A stretch of DNA of 64,000 nucleotides from positions 308,347 to 372,346 of the forward strand of contig ML976723.1 of assembly GCA_010015655.1 (NCBI GenBank), given 5' to 3'. The notes beneath the pieces are model-generated. The model was given only the letters and a program-made list of their open reading frames with translations, was not told where the DNA came from and searched no databases. Both the position numbers and the translations under genes were made by a program. Shown in pieces: positions 1-9,839 of the stretch; positions within the stretch are counted from its first letter, which is position 1, and every line of letters starts with the position of its first letter. This DNA comes from Bimuria novae-zelandiae CBS 107.79 (taxonomy: Eukaryota; Ascomycota; Dothideomycetes; Pleosporales; Didymosphaeriaceae).

Positions 1-2878
1 CAAGACTGTCCTACCTAAACACAAGGAGTAGGATCATGAGATACTACTAGTAGAGGGAGCCAAGCTATAGCTAGAACGCCTAAGGCCCCTTACCTATAAA
101 TAAGAAAAAGAGTTAAAAGAGCTAATACAGAAGAATCTACGCTTAGGGAAATAGTAGCCTAGTTAGAGTCTTATAGCCTTCCCTATACTCTTTGTTCGCA
201 AAAAAGACGGCAGGCTACGACTCTGTGTAGATTATAGATAGCTAAACGCCGTGACGATTAAGAATCGCTACCTATTACCACTAATAACGGAGCTTATGGA
301 TAGACTCTGAGGAGCTAAATACTTCACGAAATTCAACGTCCGGGATGGATTCTACAGGATTCGAATTACGAAAGGGTACGAGTGGAAAACGGCGTTCCGC
401 ACACGATATAGCCTTTTTAAGTACATAGTTATGCCTATAGGGCTAACTAACGCACTAGTAACCTTTCAGGAGTTAATAAATTAAGTACTATATAAATACT
501 TAGACGTATTCTGCACGGCGTACCTCGACGATATCTTAATATACTTACACGGAACCTTGGAAGAGCATAAAGGACATGTACGCAAAGTACTATAAAAGTT
601 ATAAGAGTATTAATTACTCCTACACCCTAAGAAGTGCGAGTTCTATGTTACTAAGACAGAATATTTGGGATTTGTGATATCCCAAGAAGGTATTAAGATA
701 GACCCGAAGAAGATCGCGACAATAGAAGAATAGCTACTACTATAATTAGTAAAAGATATCTAGTCTTTCTTAGGCTTTACTAACTTCTATCGCAAATTTA
801 TTAGGAACTACTTAAAGACGACCGCTCCATTAACGGAACTTATAAAGATAGGAAAATGGCGACCTCTATAAAAGGTAGAAATAGTAGCTTTCGAGCAGCT
901 TAAACGCCTATTCCTAACGGCACCCCTACTATAGATGTACGACCCAGAGCGGCGACATCGCATCTACACGGATACATTAGACTATGCGCTGGGGGCCGTA
1001 TTATTGCAAGAGTGCGACGATGGTAAATAGACACCTGTCTTCTATTACGCACGCAAGCTCTTAGGAGTAGAACTAAATTATAAAATTTATAATAAAGAGT
1101 TACTTGTAATTATTAACTATTTTAAGTAATAGGAAGCGCAGCTTAAAGGAGTAAAGCACTAGACGGAGGTCTTTTTAGATTACCTTAACCTTACGCGCTT
1201 TATAACCATAAAGAAGCTTAATTAATAATAGGCTAGATAGTTAGAATAGATAGCGGAATTCGACTTCCGCATCACCTATTTACCTAGCAACTTAAACGCC
1301 GCAGTAGACGCACTTAGTAGGCGTTTAGATCTTATAAAAGAAGATAATAGAAGTAACTATATTATAATCCTAACCTACGCAAAGGACGGAACCCTTCGCT
1401 ATAATAAAATATAACTTGCGCTAGTACTAGAAGCACGGCGCGCGGATCTCACCTATTATAGGCTAGTTATAAAAGAGATACAGGATTATAATAGGCTTAA
1501 GGATAAGAATTGCTAAGTATATAATTTTTACTAAGCCACAAAATTAATAGCACGGGACTATTAAAACTATATCTAGATTAGTAAGCAGATGGCTCTGCTG
1601 CTAATTAAAAAACTACACGAAGACAAGGATTAGGGACACCTAGGGATCGCCAAAATAACGCATTAAATCGCGAACGAATATGCTATCCCTAGGCTACGCC
1701 AGGCGGTATAGAAGGTTTTAGGCAACTGTTTGGCCTGTCACAAGAATAAGCCTAAGAGATATAAGCCTTATGGCCTCTTACAACCACTGTAGCCGCCCCT
1801 AAGACCATAGTTAAGCGTGACTATAGACTTTATCGTGAAGCTACTGGCATTACTAGCACTAGGGAACAAGGATCCCTCTAACTTAATCTTAGTTATAATC
1901 TATTAACTTACTAAGGAGTCGAGGTTTGTGCTAATTAGGGAAGCTATATTAGTAGAAGAACTAGCCTATATAGTGGAATAAGAACTAATATCACAGGTTA
2001 GACGACCTAATGAGTTTATTATAGACAGGGCCAAGATATTCACATCGTTATACTAGACTACGTTTATAGCTAAATTAGGGATTAAGCACAAGCTCACGAC
2101 GAGCTTCTACCCTAAAATAGATAGCTAAACTAAGTAAATAAACTAAACGTTAGAACAGTATCTCTAGATGTATGTAAATAAGCTTTAAGATAACTGGGTT
2201 AAGCTATTACTAACGGCCTAGCTGGCATACAATAGCGCAAGATCGGCGACTACGGGGTACTCGCCATATTACGCCAACCATGGATGTGAGCCAACGACTC
2301 ACTGGGATCCATTAGACATCCAGAGCATTGCGAAGAACGCAGCCAATAAGGCCAAACTTATGTAGGACCTATATAAAACACTACACAAGAATATTGCGCG
2401 ACGTAACGAATAAATAGCGCGATAAGTAAATAAGAAAAGGATTATAGGACTAACCTTTAAGGAGGGGGATAGAGTCCTCCTCTCGCAAAAAAATCTTAAG
2501 ATAATAAGGCTAAGCAAAAAACTAGATAACCTTTAAAAGGGACTATTCAAAATCTAAGAGGTTAGGAGACTAGTTAATTTTAAACTATAGCTACTTATAA
2601 ATACACGGATCCACCCGGTCTTCTACAAGTTATTATTAGAACCAGCACTACCAGACGCCGAATTAGAAACCTAGCTCAAACTTAAAGATAAGGAGTACGA
2701 GGTCGAAGCTATTAAGAACCTATAAAAAATTAGGCGTTAGTATAAGTATCTAGTAAAGTGGGAAGGATGGCCAGAGAACCATAATACGTAGAAACTAGTA
2801 CAAAACCTCACGAACTGCAAGATAGCGCTAGAGAGGTTCTACGAGGAATATCCAAAGGCGCCGCGACCAGATTAGTAA
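1..2878 (+). pseudogene. gypsy-1 pol remnant (RT, RNase H, integrase, chromodomain)
   Basis: Continuous pol homology can be read through RIP stops to about 2878. The RT metal site YLDD is intact. In the integrase the expected catalytic Glu near 2140 reads as Lys, a G-to-A change that would abolish strand transfer. The chromodomain places the element among chromoviruses. It cannot encode a functional protein in this state. Confidence 0.88.
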
Positions 2879-3014
2879 GGAACTTAGAAAAGTTAAAGGA
2901 TATAAAAGGATTAAAAGGAATAAATAAGTTAGCCTGTAACTAGCCTAAGTTAGCCTATAAAGGTGTATATAGCAACGGTTTGTAAAAGCTAGTACCCTTT
3001 AAATTCTCCTCCTA

Positions 3015-3401
3015 TTACTCTAACGCCTTAATCGCATTGGCAACGCGTAAGTTATGCTAGGTATAGTTATACTTCTTCTCCTCTATCTCTACTAACTCTC
3101 GCTTAAGACACGCGGTTTTAAGAGTAGCCTAAGCTTAACGCTCTTTTACTTAAAAAAGGGCAAGACGCTTTTCGCGCTTCTCCTTCTAAACACGCTCCTA
3201 ATCCTTCTTAAGAATCTATAAACTATATTTAGCATAAGTAGTAAGACAGCCCGCACACTGCTTAGAGGTAGCGTTAATAAAACACTATAACTTCTTCTTC
3301 TAATAACACTTATAACTAGACACTATCTTTAGGCCTTAAGCTTCTACCTTTTGCGCACGAGCACGACGGGTCACTAAGGACAAATAGGGGGTTCTTAGCA
3401 T
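3015..3401 (-). pseudogene. antisense frame in gypsy-1 (left copy), degraded Zn2Cys6-like motif
   Basis: Lies between the end of pol and the 3' LTR and runs against pol. The ATG is at 3399-3401 and the frame spans 129 codons to a TAA at 3015-3017. All internal stops are TAG or TAA, never TGA. Positions 30, 33, 40, 49, 52 and 59 read Y, Y, C, C, C, Y. This is the spacing CX2CX6CX8CX2CX6C with three Cys replaced by Tyr (TGY to TAY, RIP-type). A Lys/Arg/Glu-rich stretch (KEKREKRLALF) follows. The equivalent frame in the other copy is at 56694-57104. Function is unknown. A DNA-binding Zn(II)2Cys6 protein is an inference from spacing alone. Confidence 0.6.
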
Positions 3402-3549
3402 AGTTAGTAAGGTAAGGGGAATTAAGAAGAGGCTGCGGCCTACCTTAAGACGCAAGGGGACGCACTTTTATAATAATTAGTACTAACGCGCTAACAGCAC
3501 AGTATAGTAAAGTAAAGTATTAGGATAATAACCTTAAAGAGGGGGATAG

Positions 3550-4001
3550 TGTTACGACCACAAACCCTATAAAGATAAAGAAGCTAGATAATTACGCTAA
3601 GAGAGTAATTATTAACAAAGTAGTAAAGTTAACGGGACCTAACGGGGCGCGGGGTAGCTTAGTTAGTAGTTACGTAACAAAGTCCCGCATAAAGGGAAGT
3701 CCCATAGGACTACCGTAGTCCCTAGGACTATAGGGCCTTGGCGGGACTACGAAGAAGGAATAGGCTAGTATATAGTGTGGCGACTTTCCTATTATTATTT
3801 CCTTCCTTGTAGTTAACTTATATATCTTCTGTGCGAGTACGTTCTCCTATACAGACTAATAGTTATCTTATTTATTATAAGATTAGATTATCTAGCCGCG
3901 CTAAGTGTCGCATTAACTTGTACCACTAAATAATCCGTGAAGCACCACGATACCTTACCGCCCTAACCCGGATCGGAACAAGGTGTGAGAGCCTTATAAC
4001 A
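3550..4001 (+). repeat. 3' LTR of gypsy-1 left copy
   Basis: Starts TGTTACGACC directly after the purine tract and ends CCTTATAACA, so it has the TGTTA...TAACA inverted termini. It is 452 bp long. Its reverse complement matches the LTR at 56231-56656 and, less closely, the one at 55816-56230. Confidence 0.9.
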
Positions 4002-4506
4002 AGGGCTATACCTATCTAGGCCTGTTCCGGATTAGGGGAGGATGAGTCTAAGAGGTTAAGCACCTCGCGGATATTTAGTAGTTAAGAGCTAAAAATAACA
4101 CTAGATATATTTATAATTATTCTAATCCTATAATAAACTATGAAATAACTAATTAGGAGGTTTACTAATCTATGTAAAAAATATACTTAAATTATCTAAA
4201 GTTAACTCTAAGAAGTATGAAAGGTATAGAAAATTTATTAAACTTTATATAATTTATTCTATTTCTTACTATTATCTAAATTTTTATTATAGTCTTGCCT
4301 AATCTTTATAGTCCTAAGGACTTTCGTAGTTCAAGGGACCTTTATAATCCTAAGGGACTCTTACTTATATAGGACTTTATTATACAACTACTAACTTAAG
4401 CTACCTTGCGCCTCTTTATATTACCTTTTTTTTTACTAGCTATAGCATTATTAGTGCCTCTAACTGGTATTTTTAAGTTTAAAGTTTCTAAGATTGTAAC
4501 ACTAAT
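4002..4506 (-). repeat. inverted LTR relic
   Basis: AT-rich. Read on the minus strand it begins GTGTTACAATC (near 4503) and ends near 4060 with a block (ctcttaactactaaatatc) that matches the inner end of the LTR relic starting at 4507. The two relics are therefore related LTRs head to head. The far boundary (about 4002-4060) is uncertain and no TSD was found. Confidence 0.5.
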
Positions 4507-4906
4507 GTTACGATCACGAACCTCACAGGAACAAAGGAACAAGACAATTACGCTAAGAGAGTTATTGTTAGCAGAATAACTGCGTTAGAGGAACACACAA
4601 AGGCGTGGGGTCGCTTAGATTAGTAATTACGTAACGTAGTCCCGTATAAGCAAAAGCCCCTAGGGACTACGACGGCGAATCTAATAATAGTAAAGAATTA
4701 GATAGATAGTATATAGTCTAATAATTTCTTTATACCTCTCCTACTTCTAGTAGTTAACTTATAGCACTACGAGTATATCTCTTATAATAAATTAGTAAAT
4801 TTCCTAGTTAGTTCTACTAGAGTTTATTATAGAATTAGATTATTTATAACTAATTTTGTAGCTATACTTCGCCCTTAACTACTAAATATCTATAAGGCGC
4901 TCTATC
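4507..4906 (+). repeat. RIP-degraded LTR relic, interrupted at its 3' end
   Basis: Starts TGTTACGATCACGAACC, close to the gypsy-1 LTR start but clearly a different subfamily. It is cut by the solo LTR at 4907-5194 and probably resumes after 5199 for some tens of bases. Confidence 0.6.
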
Positions 4907-5194
4907 TGTGACGATCGTGGGACTTGCTGTGATCTGGGCATCGTCACAAGGGCGATGGATGGCAGCTGCCACGCTGTGATGGCAGCTGCTACACTGAGAG
5001 GGCAGTCGCAGCAGTGAGATGGCAGCTGCTACACTAAGAGGGCAGTCGCAGCATTGAGATGGCAGTTACCAGACAGCGGCAGACTATATGCCGCCTGCTC
5101 GGCCCTCTCGATCCCTTTCTCTTCTTTAGCTTTGAGTCTTTGTACATAGCGCCAATCCACCAGCCGCAAGGCTGCATTATCGCTGGCCGTTACA
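4907..5194 (+). repeat. solo LTR (288 bp) with TSD CTATC
   Basis: Begins TGTGACGATC and ends GGCCGTTACA, with CTATC at 4902-4906 and again at 5195-5199. It is GC-balanced in an AT-rich host, so it carries little or no RIP. Internally it has a direct repeat of about 40 bp (ATGGCAGCTGCTACACT...) at roughly 4979-5060. No internal retrotransposon sequence flanks it, hence a solo LTR. Orientation is arbitrary. Confidence 0.85.
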
Positions 5195-5199
5195 CTATC

Positions 5200-5533
5200 C
5201 TTAATCTTCTAAAGAATCTGAGAGCCTAGACGTACTATTAATAATAGTACGTTAATAGATAAATAAGAGTTAGAAGCTAGGCTTCTACCTTTAAACTTAT
5301 ACTTTAAATCTAAAGATTTAATAGCCTATGCCTTAAAGCTTACTTTTAATTAGTTAGAAATAACGCTAGCTATTTAGATATTAGCACTCAGCTAAGCGAG
5401 ATAAAGATATTTATATTAAATAAGAGATAGAAGACCTTTCCTCCTTATCTAATATCTTATACTTACACGTAAACACTAAACGAGTATATTAATCTAGCCT
5501 ATCTAGGCCCAGAATGCCTCTTTTTATTACTTT
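5200..5533. other. AT-rich stretch without recognisable gene
   Basis: Low-GC sequence with no frame free of stops and no similarity that I recognise to other repeats in the window, apart from a probable short continuation of the LTR relic ending at 4906. Confidence 0.5.
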
Positions 5534-5783
5534 CGTAACACGCGTAATGTGCCGGTTCTCGTAATTTGCTACTTTTCACTAGTTAGATTTAGTAATACTA
5601 GTAACTTTAAGCCATATAACTCTATAGTTACTTAATATTTTTTAAATAACTCTTTAATATGTAAGATATTACGCATTATAATAATAGACTTATAGAAAAA
5701 TATTAATATAATATAATATAACTTTAGTAGAAACAGTATATAAAAAGTATATACACTTTTACTATTAAATAACTTTTATAATA

Positions 5784-5833
5784 TGTTATAATACGTTATA
5801 ATACGTTATAATACGTTATAATACGTTATAATA
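5784..5833. repeat. 10-bp tandem repeat
   Basis: About five copies of GTTATAATAC inside MITE-like element A. They probably arose by local slippage. Confidence 0.85.
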
Positions 5834-6021
5834 AAGTCTAAAATCATTATAACTTTACTATATATTTATATAATACCTAACTTTAAGATTACTAAGCTAT
5901 AATTAAAAATATTAAAAGGTTATTTTAAAAACTAAAAAGAACGCTAATTTCAATTAACTATAAATAATTAAATTTCTATAGACTACTTAAGGCTTAATAG
6001 GCCTAGAACTAACACAAATAT

Positions 6022-6244
6022 TGTAATGAGGTAAGCGTCCCGCTTATTAAGCCAATACTATGTGACTTCCTCACCTGCACCAAAAGGTACACACGAGAAT
6101 ACTTAAGCCAAGTATTACTCGTATAGTATAATATATATAGGATATGCTAGGGTCAGCCACTAGCGCTAGTGTTTGATCCTAGCCTAGCCGGAACCTCTAT
6201 AAGCGAGAGAAGGCCACGTGTTCGACCGTGCCTATCTCGTTACA
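6022..6244. repeat. solo LTR (223 bp) with TSD AATAT
   Basis: TGTAATGAGG...CTCGTTACA, flanked by AATAT at 6017-6021 and 6245-6249, inserted in MITE-like element A. GC content is higher than the surroundings, so insertion probably post-dates most RIP of the host element. Confidence 0.85.
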
Positions 6245-6556
6245 AATATATAGTAAATAATATAACATATATATTTTAGACGTTCTTATAATATATTATA
6301 AAAGTTATTTAAGAGTAAGAAAAGGCTTATTACTAGTAAAAGTGTATATCTTTTTTACTTACTATTTCTACTATAGTTATATTATATTATATATAATATT
6401 TTCTTCTAAATCTATAGTTAAGATACTTCAAATTTTCTATGCTAAAAAATTATTTAAAAATATTAAGTAGTTATTGAGTTATATGCCTTGAAAGTTACTA
6501 GAATTTCTAAAATTAACTAGTAAAAAGCGACGAATCACGCGCACGGACACGTTACG

Positions 6557-7040
6557 CCCTCCTCTGCTTTCACCATCTTGCACACCTCGCCTAACTTATC
6601 GAGCGCAGACGACTATCAAATGGCACAATTCATCAATCTGCGTGACCGCGCCGCAGGAACACGATACCGAGCGCTTAGCCGTAGCTCGGCCCGGGAGAGA
6701 TGGTGGGGGCGAGTATCGAGGCACTAATGATGCGCGCTATGTATTCGCGATGAATATATGGCGTCGCCCGCATGGTAAGATCTGGAACCCAAAAGCAGAT
6801 CCCACTTCACAGCCATTGAAAAAGTCGGCATGATGATGGACGACACAGGTTGGAATGCAGGCCCATGAACAGCGACTTCGGCGAACGGCATAACCTAGGA
6901 ATTGTTCGCAAGTCATTATGAGTTTAGTATATTAGATTACATGAAGTGTAAGATTAGGGTATGTACAGTGAGTGCACCATATCCTTCTCGCGCCGCAATA
7001 GCACAACGTACTAAACCGCAGCTGTTCCAAAGTGACAGGA
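6557..7040. other. intergenic, 3' flank of the chitin-binding gene
   Basis: Base composition changes sharply to normal GC near 6530. Only short frames occur (the longest ATG frame seen is about 35 codons from 6619). No gene is supported. Confidence 0.5.
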
Positions 7041-9393
7041 CTACGGCACCAGAGACAACGTAGCAAGATCAATCCACAAGTATGACGGTGAAGAATTGCC
7101 GGAATTGCTTTCGGCGTAAGTAACGATCTGCACCGCCGCAGCGTCCGTCGAAACATCCGCGTTCCACACACCGGTAAATTCTGTCCACCCTTGGTTGGCA
7201 TTCAAGGGTGTTGACGTCAAAATCCTGACCCCGTTGATGAAGACCTGCGCAAGTGTTGGTCTGTTGGAAGCACTAGACGAAATGGTTCTCAACCATACGC
7301 TAAATCGGTACTGATTTCCGGGGCATACGCGGACGGCCTGCGTGATGCGGTGGCCGCTGTTCACATCTAGGCTACGGTCTATGTACGATATAACGACATA
7401 ACCGCCGTCGCGTGAAGGGTAGGTGCTCCCAGACAGGCTGCGGGTAAGCCCGCTGGCGACATTCGTGTTAGGGTTATAGGCCCATGCGCTAGTGGTTTCG
7501 AATGAAGGGTTCTTGAGTGCCTGTGAACTGCAAGAAGGTGTTGGCGTTGCAGTATTGGTCACGGTGACCGACACCGTGCTGGCTTCGGGGGCGGGAAGAG
7601 TGATAGTTGATGCTGGAAGAGTCTGGGCGGGAAGCGTGACCGTGCTTGCGTCGGGGGCAGGAAGCGTGACCGTGCTTGCTTCGGGGGCAGGAAGCGTGAC
7701 CGTGCTTGCTTCAGGAGGAGGAAGCGTGACCGTGCTTGCTTCAGGGGCAGGAAGCGTGACCATGCTTGCTTCGGGAGGAGGAAGCGTGACCGTGCTTGCT
7801 TCAGGGGCAGGAAGCGTGATTGTGCTTGCGTCGGGAGCGGGAAGAGTTATCGTTGATGCCGGTAAAGTCTCGGCGGGAAGAGTTATCGTCGATGCCGGTA
7901 AAGTCTCGGCAGGGAGAGTGACTGTGCTAGCTTCAGGAGCGGGAAGTGTAATTGTGCTTGCTTCGGGCGCCGGAAGCGTGATAGTCTCAGCTGGAAGCGT
8001 CTCCGCTGGAAGGGTCAGAGTTGAGGCCGGAAGAGTCTCTGCAGGCAATGTGACAGTGACAGCATCAGGTGCAGTCAGCGTCGCAACCTCTGTGATTGTT
8101 TGCTCGTCGCCAGGGAGGGTGACTGTCGTAGGGAGGGTGACGGTCGTGGTTTCACCAGGTAGATTCACTGTGGCATATGTCATCAGGCAATGTTGTACGT
8201 CTCCGACTTTGGGACTACTCACCGGTAGCGGGGACAGTAACCGTGACTACCTCACCTTCTCCTGGAATCGTGATTGTGGGCTCCTCCCCAGGCACGGTGA
8301 CGGTCGTAGTTTCACCAGGTAGATTCACTGAGGCAAATGCCATTAGGCAATTTTGTAAGTCTCCGACTTTGGGACTACTCACCGGTAGCGGGGACAGTAA
8401 CCGTGACTACCTCACCTTCTCCTGGAATCGTGATTGTTTGCTCTTCGCCAGGGAGGGTGACGGTCGTAGTTTCACCAGGTAGATTCACTGAGGCAAATGC
8501 CATTAGGCAATTTTGTAAGTCTCCGATTTTGGGACTACTCACCGGTAGCGGGGACAGTAACCGTGACTACCTCACCTTCTCCTGGAATCGTGATAGTGGT
8601 CGGCTGCGCGGGCTCGGTGATCGTAACGGCGTAACAGGTGCTTTCACTTTCCCCAGGTAGAGTTACGGCAGTGGGGATAGTAACTGTGGTTACCTCCCCT
8701 TCACCAGGTAGAGTCACAGTAGTAGGGATAGTGACCGTGGTGACATCCCCTTCACCAGGTAGAGTCACAGTAGTAGGGATAGTAATCGTGGTTACATCCC
8801 CTTCTCCTGGGATCGTGACAGTGGTCAGCTGCGCGGGCTCGGTGACAGTAACAGCGGAGCAGGTGCTTGGTAAATAGGAGCTAGAAGTCGGTCCGGGTGA
8901 GCTCGAAGAGGGTGTAATCGACGAAGTCGGAGTCGATGAAGAAGTGCGCACCGATGATGAAGTCCGTACTGACGAATAGGCCCGCATTGACGAAGAGGTC
9001 CACACTGATGAAGAAGTCCGAACTGACGAATAGGCCCGTACTGACGAGGAGGGTCGAATGCTCGTGGACAAGGTAGTGCGTTTAGTCGAGCTCGGGACCG
9101 CATATCCATATCCATATCCCAAATTGCAAGTGCCAAAGGCTTTCTGGCACTTCTTCGCAACCTCGCAGTGATCCTTGCTGCTTCCGCAATAGCTACGATG
9201 CTTTAGTCCCACACTAAATGTTGTCAATGGAGCGCGCATACCCGTTTTGAGAGCAGCAGTTGCCCCATTTGCTCCCCTGGCACGTCGCCCCTCCAAACTT
9301 GCTTCCGCATCGCGCGTTCTTAGAGACAGGCTTCGATGCTTCGACGCCCGTGATACCCAGAAGGGCCAAAAGAATGACTGATCCGAACAACAT
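7041..9393 (-). CDS. secreted chitin-binding (CBM18) protein with Thr/Pro repeats and C-terminal carbohydrate-binding-like domain
   Basis: Five exons: 9242-9393, 8543-9192, 8383-8487, 8223-8327, 7041-8167 (2139 nt, 712 aa). All introns are GT-AG, of 49, 55, 55 and 55 bp. The start MLFGSVILLALLG at 9393 gives a signal peptide. Residues about 25-80 are a hevein-type CBM18 with the Cys pattern CGSKFGG...CCSQNGYCGSSKDHC; the first intron splits it at NG|YC. A Ser-rich linker (SSSVRTSSSV) follows, then many repeats of the types VTLPGE and TVTLPAPEAS. Residues 549-712 (from SCSSQALKNPSFE) resemble fungal jelly-roll carbohydrate-binding modules. No enzymatic domain is visible. It probably sits in the cell wall or extracellular space and binds chitin. 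A role in shielding chitin from host enzymes is inference only. Confidence 0.85.
7590..8040 (-). repeat. coding minisatellite, about 30-bp units
   Basis: Repeats of about 30 bp in the last exon of the chitin-binding gene encode ten-residue units such as TVTLPAPEAS and TITLPAETLPAS. The + strand mirror frame is also open but is a by-product of the repeat. Confidence 0.88.
8135..8595 (-). repeat. 160-bp tandem repeat containing intron plus exon, three copies
   Basis: The block AGATTCACTG...CTACTCAC recurs at 8161, 8321 and 8481, a period of exactly 160 bp. Each unit is a 55-bp intron (8168-8222, 8328-8382, 8488-8542) plus a 105-bp, 35-codon coding part. Copies 2 and 3 are nearly identical and copy 1 differs at a few bases. 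The coding part is a multiple of three, so adding units keeps the frame. Confidence 0.92.
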
Positions 9394-9839
9394 GTTTTCG
9401 AAGTAATGACCGACTACACACAATCACTAAATGAGACAAGATCCCAATTAGGTGGACGGTCAACAAGATCGCACACGGCATAACAGCCGTCAGGTTTCCT
9501 CCATCATATATACTCTGGTACCCCATGTCAGAACGAGGCTGCCCCTTCCACGATGAATCTCGTGACTGTGGATATTGTGGCTTGCGGCGGACGTCTTGAC
9601 TTCGTACTTGGATCTACTTCCAACAACGATAGACGAAGATTCGCTTAAGTCCACGTGGTGGCCGTGAGGCGATCGCTAAAACGGTTAGAAAATCAGAAAG
9701 ACGAACAAACTACCCCTGTAGAACGTAGTGTTGTTTGGGCGAAGAGATTAAAAAGCCTCGAAATCAGTAGCGACAGCCCAAATGCGAGGATGTGGCGTTT
9801 AGACTTTAGCTTAGAGGCGTCGCTAGCAGCAAAAACATA
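9394..9839. other. upstream region of the chitin-binding gene
   Basis: 446 bp between the gene start and the Fot1-like transposon. GC-balanced, with no supported gene. It must hold the promoter of the minus-strand gene. Confidence 0.5.

Larger units (their letters stand above)
1..4001 (+). mobile_element. Ty3/gypsy retrotransposon 'gypsy-1', left copy, 5' part outside window
   Basis: The 3' part of a RIP-inactivated gypsy element with domains in the order reverse transcriptase, RNase H, integrase, chromodomain, 3' LTR. RT fragments include KYIVMPIGLTNAL and the catalytic YLDDILIY near 520-545. RNase H reads YTDTLDYALGAVLLQE near 965-1010. The integrase zinc-binding end (CLACHKNKPKRYK) is near 1730-1765 and its core (TIDFIVKL, then DRAKIF) lies near 1825-2045. 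A chromodomain (YKYLVKWEGWPENH) ends the polyprotein near 2740-2785. The frame is broken by many TAG/TAA codons where Gln or Trp is expected. The purine tract GAGGGGGATAG ends at 3549, directly before the LTR. Same family as the element at 56231-64000, in opposite orientation. Confidence 0.93.
5534..6556. mobile_element. MITE-like element A with long terminal inverted repeats
   Basis: The left end (CGTAACACGCG..., 5534) and right end (...CACGTTACG, 6556) are inverted copies for about 150 bp, including TTACTAGTTA and a block matching CATATAACTC. Without the 223-bp solo LTR inside it and one TSD copy it is about 795 bp and has no coding capacity. A relative lies at 12333-21231, interrupted by a gypsy element. 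No clear TSD. Non-autonomous DNA transposon is the best reading. Confidence 0.65.

Noticed and set aside
4950..5065. Possible CRISPR-like or regulatory repeat array
   Set aside because: Only about two and a half direct repeats without unique spacers, within a solo LTR of a eukaryotic genome.
6642..6833. 63-codon frame downstream of the chitin-binding gene
   Set aside because: Starts at GTG, not ATG, and shows no domain or splice partner.
7492..8322. 276-codon plus-strand frame with GSVTVLASGA repeats
   Set aside because: Exact mirror of the repeat array of the minus-strand chitin-binding gene, whose signal peptide, CBM18 and splice sites are convincing. The frame is open only because the repeat unit lacks stops on both strands.
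8177..8877. Several plus-strand frames of 79-107 codons
   Set aside because: Repeated copies of the 160-bp unit read antisense, crossing introns of the real gene.
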